Under the pieces are notes generated by a model that was not told the DNA's origin, did not search any database, and worked only from the letters and a program-made list of their open reading frames with translations. This document shows, one piece after another, positions 36,570 through 49,145 of a DNA stretch of 64,000 nt (its first letter is position 1; each line of letters begins with the position of its first letter). The stretch spans positions 248,001 through 312,000 of the forward strand of contig JALRME010000019.1 in the NCBI GenBank assembly GCA_026120035.1, read 5' to 3'. Both the position numbers and the translations under genes were made by a program. Source of the DNA: Coleophoma eucalyptorum. Taxonomy: Eukaryota; Ascomycota; Leotiomycetes; Helotiales; Dermateaceae.

Positions 36570-39500
36570 GGTATCTGTGTTTGACTTGTTTTGCAACTAT
36601 GGAGAGGGGTTTGTTTGGGAATTGCAAGATAGATTTTTATAGGTAGCTTCGATTGTTACACATTCAATGTTCCAGCTGCTTTCAAGAGTGGAAGGAAACT
36701 ATTAAGATGACTTGGAAAGGTGGGGAAGGTTTGGATTGTAATCTATCACGGTTAGAGGTGTAAATATCTCCCCCGACGGGTACTTCTAGTCTCTTTTGAA
36801 TACTGTAATATGAACTCAGTTGTTTCGGTCTTCAAATAGATAAAGCATCTGTAGTTGAAATAGACAGGGGTATATGACGACATACCCCCCTTCCCCATTT
36901 CTTGTTCCCTCGCTTATGCAACTCAACTCAAAATACTATCTTAAGGTATTTGTCTTCATTTAAGTGTTACTACTGCTTAAAATGAACCTTGCACAGTTGA
37001 GCCAGGGTTTATGTCTTTTGTATCTTTCAGCTGGCGCCGACTTCACTGCACCAACGGTCTGTTACTGAATTTGGGAATTCGTAATGCAGCCCAAAACAAA
37101 TAATTTGATCTGCAGAAATGTCAACATATTTCAGTAGTCTGCACAGAGAGACAATATGGAGTATATCTCAGCCCTGTTGCTGTTTGTGCCACCAAGGTCT
37201 GCATTGCCAATATTCTGCTTGTATTCTTCCTTCTCCGCGTCGACCCGCTTCACCAATTCAGAATATTCTGAAAGTAACCTACCTCGCACCTCATCGAGTC
37301 TGAGTGTGTAAGTCCATCACAACCGAATGTCTTCCCACAAATTATATCAACTTGCTCACGTACTAGTCCTTTCCCAGCGATTTATCTGTCAGTGTCGTTG
37401 CAGTAAGTGACTATTTAACCAGAAAGCAGCGCAAATTGAGGCATGATATCGTGATTAAAGGTCAGACAGTACTATGCAGTCGCAAAAAAGCATCCTCGAT
37501 TGCCTGATAAGTCAACTGTTGAAAGCATTCATCGATATTTAAAGATATAGACCGTATGGATTGTGGGATCCATGTCTTCCAAGCGTCGTGGTATTATTCT
37601 TGGAGATTTATTTCTCAAACATATAGAAACTGTGCTGGAGAGCTAATCTAGTGTGTATGTATTCTTTTTGTTTTCTAGGTATGCGAGACCAAGAAGGAAG
37701 GCTAGCATAGGTATAATGTCCTTACTTGCCATAGAACACAACATTTATCTCTATTGTCATTTTGAGCTGAAGTATTTTGAAGAATAGAATGACACATGAA
37801 AATTCGGGTGAAGGAGGTATGGTTTTAACAAACAAAGCTTGCAGATTGACGACACATGGGTGACCACCTTCAATGGAGATCCCGTATTTTGTCTGTTTTT
37901 GAATTTCCCATCGGATCCCAGAATGCCGAGTTTGAGACTAGGCCATTGAAGATACTGGAAAAATTGCAGCCGAGGGTTTACTAAGCGCTGTCTACACAAC
38001 TGTGAAGCTACTCGCTTATTACTTTGCTTCGAGAAAATGATATCAAATAAACAATAGGTTCATAATATGGCACTACCCGGTCCTGAATTTCCTGGCTTAG
38101 ACGGCTAGCAAACACGATATGCGTTACCAAGAGCATAGCTGCCACCCGTACCTCTTAACCATCAAGTGATGCTAGAGGGGGGGGGAGGGTAGAAAAGGAC
38201 CAGAAAAGCAATGTCATACCTTCGTACCAATGCAGCTATATTGAGAAATGGTGCCTTGGGCGTACCTGGGCTAGATGCTTAGTTATAATAGGTGTTGCAC
38301 TTAGTTCCCCGCTAAACTTATCACGACCTGAGTATCTTAGCCCTTCAGAAGCGAGCCACAGGTCCCCGAGCGGACTACCATAAAGTCCTAATCACCAGAA
38401 TCCCCAGCTTTATTAACTGTCTCTAAAAGCTTGAAGTACAGAACACAATTTACCACCTAATGAGACCAATCAGCTATTTATGACAGTGGCAGCGTTTGTA
38501 AAAAGAGTCTATGAGACGAATGTGTCATTTCGTCTCCACAACTAGGTCACTCAACGGGAGGAAGCCTCGGCCCGACCCTTTGGCGTAGTCTGGGCTTTTT
38601 TTTTTTGGCTTACATAGCTCCATTAGGGTCAAGGGTCAACATGTTGCATTTTAGCTATACTAAAACTGGCACTCCGAACTCTTGAAAGTGCAGACGGAAC
38701 ATACCCGTAAGTTCCAGCCGAACGCTTGCGTAGTGTGTATTCTGCTAGCTACTCAGATATTCTGTCAGGACTGGTTTTTGGCTAGCTTAATTTCGCAAGT
38801 TTTTTCAAAGTACTTTCAGGGTGAGTATTGCTGCTACTGTTTTCAGCCCACTATCACTACCGGGGCTGAGTTACCTTTGTATGATTTCTGTTCCGTCTTG
38901 ACCAAGGAGAAACCCAAGATCGGAAAATCGTTGTTTATTAGCTGCCGACTTCATTCCAACATAAGATCTTGCAACTTCCTGATATCCAACAAAAGGCATC
39001 TGTGTAGCTTGGAAACGACCTATACTAGGCAAATGTTTTGTCCTTCCCTTTACTCTGGTCTGGATACCCAGATTAACTCAGCCAGCAGGTCATCGGACAT
39101 CCGCATCTGGCCTGGTGAGCTTTATACGACCAATTTACTAGTCTATCGGGGCTTTTCTTGACACAAGTAACCATTGTGCTGATGATATTCAGATGGCGGC
39201 AGAGTTCTACACCAATAGCGAGGAACTGGTAAAGCTCGTGACGCAAGATTCCAATATTTCATCTGGTCAAGCTATGTTCAAAAATTTGTAGATGCTGTGG
39301 GCTAGATGTGTAAGGTCCTCGGATTCAGTTGGAGAAGAGGTGTGCTAATTCCATGCTGCGTGGACCATAGATGCTTTGAAGCACCCTGACTTTGAAGAGT
39401 TCAAATGGCAAGGCTAGTCATTAAGTTACGCGTATGCTGCTTATTATTGAATTGGTTGGCATCAATAGCGCTGGTTCAAAATTTCTAGTGTGTTGGCCAC

Positions 39501-41466
39501 CGGTCCAAGGAATTGTAAAACCATTGCCCGGACTACCCCTATACCCATTGAACTCCTTGAAGACGTTGAAGATAAGAAAGGGTGTTGCCGGTTTCGGGAA
39601 GATGTGGGATGGAATTTGAGCTTGTATTCAACTCTTGGTTGGATGCCTTCGATCAGGTAAGCCAACTCGAGTGATCCTTCGATGGGATGTAGAAAGAGGT
39701 AACAGTAGAAAATCTACAGTTTAGAGACCAGATTTACTTGCACGAAACAGTGTTTTCTTCTTGTCTCGCAGTTCTAGAGAGACCCAAGCGGCAAGAGTGA
39801 TCCTATGGATGCCATGCCTGGTGAAGGTATAATACAAGATTGGACCATGGTAAACGAGGAGTGGTGAATGAACAGCTCGCTTATTTTCGGCCAGTGAGCA
39901 AGAAATCGAGAAGAACAAAAGTCGTGGGTATGGAAACAATACACTGTCAAGATTGGATATTAGTATCAATCAGTCGAGACCCAAGCAAATCTTTCATGCT
40001 GTCTTCTGGATTCGAGGTTGAAATAGACGCTTAGCCATCCGCAACGTCCAAAATGGTGCGAGGGTGGCAAAGACAGACTTTCTGGTTAGTTCTTCTCAGC
40101 TTGTCAACTAACCCCTCGTGAATAAGTGCGTCATACTCATCAATCTGCGAAAGTCAAAGGGTAGACGCCTGCACACAGAGAGAGGGGCTCGGACAAGAGC
40201 CGAAATACTGAAAGGGCGTAAGAGTGCAAGAATAAAAAGTGTGAATTACATGATTTGTCCTTCGACTCAAGTGGAGCATGAAGCATACACGAGGGTGAGG
40301 ATGGTATATCTAAATAACAAAGAAGCTGTGAGAGCCAGGGATATTGAACTAGTATCTATCATATACTCCGCTTTCAACGGCACGAATTTGAGTTGCAGTC
40401 ATTTTAGCTTTGGCACCACTAAGGGCATAATATGAGTCTACATGCCGCCGTTGTATTGTTGCCCAGGGCCTCGACTTTCTTCAGCATCGGCGGCTGCCGA
40501 GTGATATTTTCCACGGCCAATGGCAGTCACACCGTGTGAATCATGGCCCAGCATTTACCGTCAGCCTGCTGAGTTGTCCCAATAAATTCGGGCACAGGTG
40601 TTGGGGGTTAAATGTGAGTTGGGGGCCAAATAAGGATTGATGCCCAATAATTTAGAGCTCAATTCTTTTGTTATTGCATGCTCTGTGTGTCTATGAGGTC
40701 TGAAAATGGGTCGGCATGGTGAAACGGCATAAGCGAGCAACGGGGACCCAGTCTTTGAGGAGAAAAAGAACCTTTAATGTGCCCACCAGGAGGAAAAAAC
40801 CTGTCCTGATCATGACTTCATCTTCACCGATAACTGGAGCCTGTGCGCCCGCCACCATTGAGCAGTCGGCCAAAGCTGATGATGATTAGATCGGTGAGGC
40901 CTCAGAGTCATGCGGTGAAGAATCACGTGATGTAATTACCCCTCCATTCCAGATTATCACATGAGATAAGGCGCAAGGACAAAAAGATGAGCGGTTGTGA
41001 TGGTGATGTGTCGTTGCTATGGGAAAGCCAGCGATGAAGCCAACAACGAAGCTAAGAGTGGATATGCCCAAGGCCGAAAGTGAAAGAGTTCTCCGGCGTG
41101 ACGCCAATCGCGACACACTGCGACACGAATTTTGAGCAAAATTTCACGGATTCACTGGCGTGGTGGGGTGAACTTTTGATTCAAGCCCTACTAGCGCCAC
41201 TCCCTAGCGCCAAAAAGCAGTTTAGCCCCGCGCACGTAGCGAGTCTCCTACAAAACTCTTCCCCTCCACCTTGGAATCAAGTCTTCTTTTCTTCTCTCTT
41301 CGTCCACACATACCTTGATTCGAGCAATCATACTGTGTAGTAGGTTTCCTCCATCACCAAAAGACCTCAACGATCATCAAGCTAACAAGTCTCCTTCAAC
41401 AGCTTTATCTCTTTCGAAAGAAAATACCAACAACACTCAAATCCTCAATAACTCAATACCGCAATC
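36570..41466. other. Intergenic, AT-rich with coding-like relics, then the tef1 promoter
   Basis: About 4.9 kb without a supported gene. Between 39.18 and 39.98 kb several short plus-strand stretches look codon-like but are broken by stops (for example EFYTNSEELVKLVTQDSN near 39200 and PIPIELLEDVEDKKG near 39535), suggesting a decayed gene I cannot identify. A 9-base G run is at 38177-38185. The last about 400 bases (41.1-41.46 kb) are C/T-rich and fit the strong promoter and leader of tef1. Confidence 0.4.
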
Positions 41467-43327
<1,861 letters not shown>

Positions 43328-43845
43328 ACTATTACAATCAACATGTGAATGGTGGTCGTAATGGTTTGGTGTGGTGGAGATATTCTCAGATAGGTTGCTT
43401 TTCGAACGAAATACAATGCTGCGATGATTCTTCATCTTGTTTCCTCATGACTATAAATGTCCCAAATCTTTTCTGTGATGTCTACCAATTGAACATTTGA
43501 TCTTTGTGTTGACGCCCGCCTTCCCTTGGTTAAAATCCCTTCAGTTTGTCATGATCTTTCCTATTCTGGACACTTTCTGTTACTAATAACAGTGATTTAA
43601 GTCGCCTCTGTAATGCACCTTATCTTCGTGCCCTAGAAAAATTTATTGCATGTCATTCTTCGTTTTGTCCTCTCTGCTTGTGGGGTCAGGCTTCCCTGTA
43701 ATCTGTTCTGGCTCATGTGTGGTAATCACGTGAATACAAGAGAGTGCTTGCTCAAAGAATGCTGGTCCAAAATTTCCCGAAGCAAAAAAAAAATGGCAAA
43801 AAAGAAGTGTTCGTTTAGTCAAGGTAATCCTTGACTCGCAGAGAA
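43328..43845. terminator. tef1 3' region; T-runs on the minus strand for tRNA-Phe termination
   Basis: Holds the tef1 3' UTR. Bases 43784-43804 contain two long A runs, which are T runs for minus-strand transcription and lie about 40-60 nt downstream of the tRNA-Phe 3' end, suitable as Pol III terminators. Confidence 0.5.
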
Positions 43846-43940
43846 TGCGGCTTCTGTGGATCGAACACAGTGCCTCCAGATAGATGTTATTACCGAAGTT
43901 TGACTTCAGTCTGGCGCTCTCCCAAGTGAGCTAAAGCCGC
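43846..43940 (-). tRNA. tRNA-Phe(GAA): tRNA-Phe (GAA) with a 22-nt intron
   Basis: On the minus strand the acceptor GCGGCTT pairs with AAGCCGC, followed by A73. The D arm is AGCTCACTTGGGAGAGC, the anticodon stem CCAGA/TCTGG holds CT-GAA-G, and a 22-nt intron sits after base 37 in the canonical place. The T arm CTGTG-TTCGATC-CACAG is complete. 73 plus 22 equals the 95-nt span. Confidence 0.95.
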
Positions 43941-44027
43941 TTTGGGATGTTGAATGATGTACAGTCCCTTAAGTCAGCTTAAGAAGGCAGAGAGAAAGGT
44001 GTCCAAAAAAGAAAAAGGAGACAGATC

Positions 44028-44155
44028 CATATATTCTCTTCACCTGTTGCTGCGGAGAATGTGTCATCAATTAATTGGTATATTCTAGATTCATATATTC
44101 TCTTCACCTGATGCTTTGGAAATTGTGTCATCAATAAAGTGGTATATTTTCAAGA
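44028..44155. repeat. Imperfect tandem duplication, 64-bp unit, two copies
   Basis: Copy 1 (44028-44091) and copy 2 (44092-44155) share CATATATTCTCTTCACCTG, TGTGTCATCAAT and TGGTATATT at the same offsets, with substitutions between them. They lie between tRNA-Phe and the 3' end of the dioxygenase gene. Confidence 0.9.
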
Positions 44156-44213
44156 ACCATACTTTTCCTTCTATTCACGAAGTGGTTCTGCGGTATGCTA
44201 AAATGCTCCACCA

Positions 44214-45915
44214 TTACAATACAGGCTCACCCTCGCCTAGAGGTTTCCTTCCTGCTGCAAGCAAATCACTATTAACCTCCTCCAAGTGATGCAGGAATCC
44301 ACCTTGAACACTATCCCACAACTTGAGATCATTCTCAACCAAAACACCCGTACTCTCGAGAGCATAGTCTGTTACACCACAATGGTTCCCAATATGGAAC
44401 ATAAATGCCAAACTGCCCTCGCCCGTCCTCACCGGCGCTAATTCCATCTCACTTGCCTCCTTGTATGTCTCATATGTCTCGCCATGGGGCATAAAGCTTG
44501 ATTGGAAACTCAAGCCACCAACCTGCAGATCTTTTGAGGACCCAGCATAACTGCCATAGACCAACCCCATGATTTCCGTTGCCACGTTACGGTGGTAGTA
44601 TGGTGGGCGGAAGGAATCGTTCACAGTCCACTTCGGTGGGAACATCATCACTTCAGTGAGAGCCACACCGGGGATTTTGGATCGTGCCATTAGCACGATG
44701 TAGACGCTTGGGTCGGACTGGTCCTTGTCGACTACAGCAGACGGTATGAAGCGTGAGACGTCGTACTTGTATGGTGCATAGTTCCCATGCCATGCTACGA
44801 TGTCGAAGGGAGTATGGTCCTGCTGACATTGGTACAGCTTGCCGGCTAGTTTGTATACAATTTCCCAGGCCGTCGAGTCAATATCGAAAGATGCGACTGG
44901 CGTCTGGAAGTCTCGTGGTGCTGCCATTCCGTTACTTCCTAGAGGACCTAGTTCAGGCAGCTCGTAATGTGCGCCGAAGATTTCTTGGATATAGCCTCGA
45001 ACAGGTCCGTCCGGGAGAGTAACTTTAAATCGGATACCAGCTTGTATGACGACAATTTCGCCAGGTGCCACCATCATACTATATACAGTCAGAAAAGGGT
45101 TCTTGGGTATGAATATTGCTGTCCTTACCGGCCCATCTCAGTCTGGATGTTCAAGCGACCTTGCGAAGGCATGATTAACATATCTCCGTCATGGCTTGCA
45201 AAAGCTCGCTTTCCCATCGATGTATTGGCCGTGTACATATGCACTGAGAGACCCTCCTTTGTGATTGGGTCACCATGCCCACTAATGGTTTTCATGCCTT
45301 GTATAAAATCAACGGATTCTGAGGACGAAGGGATGGGAAATTGAGCCCAGGTTAAGGTGTTTGGAACGAATGATACTTTTGGGTTGTTAATTGTGAAGTT
45401 CGCTTCTATCTATGAAGGGTCAGCACGGAAATTCTCTTTGGAAGCTGGTGGGAAAGTGTACTTGTGGTGTTGATTCCATCTTTACCATGGCTCGGTGCGC
45501 CGCTGATGGTCTAATACGGTAAAACCAGCTATGGAGGGGTTCAGCAACGTCTTTATGGAACCTGTAGATCCAAGAGGGTAAAGCTTACGCGTGTTGTACA
45601 CTTGCCCGACTTGAGACAAACGAAGTACCATTAAGTTGTTCTGAGTAGAGATCGTATTTGCATTTCTGAGGGGTATTTCGACCAATGGGTAGTGTATTTG
45701 GTCTATGCGTCGAGGAATTAGTACATAGTAACAATACATGTAGATAAGACAGCTAGATGTATTTCTGGAATCTGCGCAACCTACATAGCTTCTGAAGCAA
45801 ACCGATTACCAAAACCTGTTTGATATGTATACGGATCGGTAGCTGTGGGGGGAGTAACGAATGTCGAAGAGCTTGAAGCTCCGAAAGTCGAAGTTGGAGC
45901 TGTTGTGTCTGGCAT
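44214..45915 (-). CDS. Homogentisate 1,2-dioxygenase-like ring-cleavage enzyme (divergent paralogue type)
   Basis: Minus-strand exons 45915-45785, 45702-45589, 45528-45462, 45409-45129 and 45078-44214; 485 aa. Homogentisate dioxygenase is the Fe(II) ring-opening enzyme of tyrosine/phenylalanine catabolism. Family landmarks: YQTGFGNRFASEA at the N terminus, CKYDLYSEQLNGTSF, WFYRIRPS, AWHGNYAPYKYD (catalytic His295), PPYYHRNVATE (His360 and Glu366) and SFMPHGE (His396), so the iron triad matching human H335/E341/H371 is complete. Differences from typical HGD: HRNVATEIMGL where most have HRNCMSEFMGL, FMFHIGNHCGVTDYAL near the C terminus, and a Thr/Ser-rich N-terminal extension. I therefore call it HGD-like and do not assign hmgA. 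No other tyrosine-pathway gene (maleylacetoacetate isomerase, fumarylacetoacetase) is near. It is divergent from a P450 across 530 bp. Confidence 0.9.
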
Positions 45916-46445
45916 TGTGATGTCACCCATTGCGAACGAAATGAATGGGGATTCAGAAAGGATATAATTCGTAGTTTAAATGGCCTTGTGCCAGGTCCGA
46001 TGAGCTCGGAAGATATAGAAAGAATCGAGGATCTTGCTTCGAGATAAATCCACAAGAACTCAGAAGCCCATTATTATTATCACTCTCTAGCCGCAGCTGT
46101 CAACCAGATAAAAGAAGATCCGCAGTGGCGGCAGCCGAGGGTCCATGGAGGACTATCCGGCAGGCAGGATAACATGGCGATATTGCCGCCGGCAAACCGC
46201 AAGCGGGTACCACAGCTGTCTGTCAAACATGCCCTGATTTGAGCTAGACAAATCACAAGAGCCTGATTGTCAAGATAAGATCCATACCGTTGAGGCTGTG
46301 GATATCACGATGATTCTGCCGGGCGGTTGCTTATGATCTCCTTCGTTTTCAGCCTTCTGGAGGACGTATATCTACCTACGTCGCCTGCTGTTTTTTCGCC
46401 CACGTCTCGGATCAGAATTCGACAGTAACCGGACCACCGCCCAAG
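45916..46445. promoter_or_regulatory. Divergent promoter of the dioxygenase and P450 genes with CGG-triplet motifs
   Basis: 530 bp between two divergent starts. It contains CGG-CAG-CCG (46129-46137) and CCG-N4-CGG (46197-46206), paired CGG triplets of the kind bound by Zn2Cys6 dimers, plus CCGGCAAA at 46190-46197. The same CCGGCAAA motif recurs upstream of the neighbouring regulator. Binding is inferred, not shown. Confidence 0.55.
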
Positions 46446-48308
46446 ATGTTTGGTCTCTCACTTCTCAACTCCATTGCTCTTGGGGCTGGCTTCATCCTTG
46501 TGTTTCTATGGCAAGTCTATATTCGCTGCTTCACCGTCAAGAACAAGAGTGGCTTTCCACTTCCTCCTGGACCCAAAGGCGAGCCTGTCTTGGGACACTT
46601 TCGGGTCATACCAGAAGATAATCCCGAATTCGCTTATATGAAATGGGGAAAGGAATATGGTAAGCAATTTAGACATCTTCACCGCCAGCAAGTCGTCTCA
46701 GGCTGGATCGTTATACTTCTCATGCAATTCGAATATTTGCTAACCACAAGATGCAGGGTCGGATGTTCTGTATTTCAATGTTCTTGGCCGGCCGATTGTG
46801 GTTTTGAACAGTGTTCAAGCCGCTGTAGATTTGATGGACAAGCGTGGTGCTAATTATGGTGACCGACCTCGTTTCGTCCAATTCGAAGTGTAAGGGCACC
46901 ATTGATCGCTCATGGAAAACCATTGCTAATATTGTTAAAGTATGGGGTGGGGAAGAACTCTAACCTTCCTTCGCTGGGGTCCGAAATTCAAACAGCACCG
47001 CAGTCTTATGCAAACCAGTTTCAACAAGTCCAATATCAAGCAATACAGACCTCTACAAGAGAGTGAAGCGAGGAAAGCTGCATATGGAATTTTGAAGGAT
47101 CCTGCAGAGTGGGAAATCATCAGTCGCCGATTCAGCTCCGCCATCGTATTGAATATTGGATTTGGTGTCACGATTGACTCAAATGAACACCCTTACCTGC
47201 AATATGCCGTTGATGCAAATTTTGCTACGACTAACGGAGGTACTCCTGCAAGCACGAGCGTAGATTACTTTCCTTTCAGTAAGTCTTCCATTAGCTTTGG
47301 GTTCCTTCTCCTCTAACAGACGTGTAGTTCGATATCTTCCAAACTGGCTTGCAAGATCAGCACCACTCAAGCATGCGCGAGACTGGAAATTTGCCATCCA
47401 AAAGATCACCGATATACCTTTTTCCAACCTACAAAAAGAGATTGAAGACGGTGTTGCCGGTCCTTCGATCAGTCATACTCTCCTTGACCGCTACAAGGCG
47501 AACCTTGAAGCTGGGAAACCAAATCCTTTTGAATTGGACGATATCAAGGGTGCTGCGGGAGCCATCTTTATTGCCGGCGCTAACACAACTTGGTCAACGA
47601 TCATTGTCGTAATTCTGAACTTACTTCTGAACCCTGATGTCTTGGCCAAGGCACAGGCTGAGATTGATGCAGTTATCGGGACTGACCGTCTGCCTGATTT
47701 TGAAGACAGGCCGCAATTGAGATATATTGACTATATTGTGGAGGAAGCTTTCCGATGGGCTCCTTTATCCCCGGTTGGTGTTCCACACAGAAGCTTGGAG
47801 GATGATGTCTACAACGGCATGTTCATTCCTAAAGGCTCCATTGTGTATGCCAATGCCAGAGCGATGTGCTATGACGAGACACGATATAAGAACCCTGAGA
47901 AGTTCAACCCAGATCGCTTCACACCAAAAGAAGAGGGTGGTGCTGGAGAGCCGTTTTCACTGGGTCCTTTTGGATTTGGTCGCCGGTAAGTTTATAATCC
48001 CCCGGTTTTAACAGAACTGCTTGCTAATAGACATTTAGTATCTGCCCTGGTCAACATCTTGCAGCTGCCAGTGTCTGGATTATGGTTACGACCATGCTCG
48101 CTACTATGAAGATTGAGAAGCCAATTGGAGCAGATGGGAAGGCGATTGAGCCTGGAACAGGTCTCTCAAATGGTCTTTCAAGGCAAGTCGATCTACATCT
48201 GTCCACGATGGAATCTTACTGACTAAATCTAGCCATCCTGAACATTTTGAAGTCTCTCTCACGCCTCGCTCGAAGCAAGCCGAGGAACTACTCGCGCACG
48301 CAGGTTGA
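46446..48308 (+). CDS. Cytochrome P450 monooxygenase, membrane-anchored
   Basis: Exons 46446-46659, 46757-46889, 46941-47278, 47328-47985, 48039-48182 and 48233-48308; 520 aa. The N-terminal hydrophobic segment (about residues 5-25) is an ER anchor, then a Pro-rich hinge (PLPPGPKGEPVLG). The I-helix motif AGANT is at 311-315, ExxR at 368-371, and the heme loop FGFGRRICPG at 443-452 with Cys450. All key residues are present, so it should be active. Overall it resembles the OrdA-like (O-methylsterigmatocystin oxidoreductase-like) class of fungal P450s rather than the phenylacetate hydroxylases of the homogentisate pathway, though I could not compare sequences formally. The last intron uses a GC-AG boundary (AG|GCAAGT at 48183), which is needed to keep the C terminus SSHPEHFEVSLTPRS in frame. 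Confidence 0.92.
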
Positions 48309-49145
48309 GGCATTTCTACGTTGCAGTATTTTTCCACAAGCCTTCGAACTGGCGAGTGCACGGAATGACTTCATGAAATTTCGGGTGATTGAAAAGTTTA
48401 GATACTGGATGGGCGGTTTGCACCGTAGGCGTACCTGTGGGGTCTTAACAATTTAGAGATTAGTAGTATTATTGCAGCATCTTTACCAATTATTCAATAC
48501 CCCTTCACTCCTGCTTGACATGACCAGAAGGTGCAAGCATAATTTCTCAGCCTTAGGCCAATAAATCGGTGGGTCACTTTAAGGGTATCTTGTTTGCACA
48601 GACTTTGCCATTGTACGATGACGGCAGATGAACCCAGCCGGCGAATGGAAGTTGGTGATTGGTATAAAAGAAGACCATGCTACGTCTAAATGGAATAGAA
48701 GCCATGGTTGTGGAGTACCCGATCTCAAAGATCCAGCGTCTATCCCACACGAGCAGCATTTGCCGGAACGAGGCGATTCCGGCAAAGTATCTGGGTGCGC
48801 CGGCAAAAGCAACCAGATAAGCGGCAGTGGAGAACCTCCAATTTCAAAAGGAAACTCAGCAAATGCACACGACTCGCAATGAAGACATGCAAAAGCGAAT
48901 AAAAGTGGGATCGTAGAAGCATGAGAGCGAGCCAAATTGTACCTCGTAATCAACTTTCGTGTCAAGCATAAAGCACCAACAAGATCCCCCTCTCGCGACT
49001 CCCGTCACGAACGACTCTGGGCCGGCAGGATAGGAATTGGGATGGAAAGTTTGCATGGGACTTGATCGGAGACAAGGACAGGAGGCACAGTAGAATTTTG
49101 CGAGTGGCCGTATCCTACCTAGACTGTACAAGGGCGTGCTGGGCC
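48309..49145. promoter_or_regulatory. P450 3' region and upstream region of the cluster regulator
   Basis: About 0.84 kb. A perfect inverted repeat TTTGCCGGAA (48759-48768), 8-nt spacer, TTCCGGCAAA (48777-48786), is followed by another CCGGCAAA at 48800-48807. It lies about 360 bp upstream of the regulator ATG and is a candidate operator. Confidence 0.55.
48759..48786. promoter_or_regulatory. Perfect 10-bp-arm inverted repeat, candidate regulator binding site
   Basis: The arms TTTGCCGGAA and TTCCGGCAAA are exact reverse complements separated by CGAGGCGA. CCGG cores facing each other fit a dimeric Zn2Cys6 protein. Confidence 0.6.
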
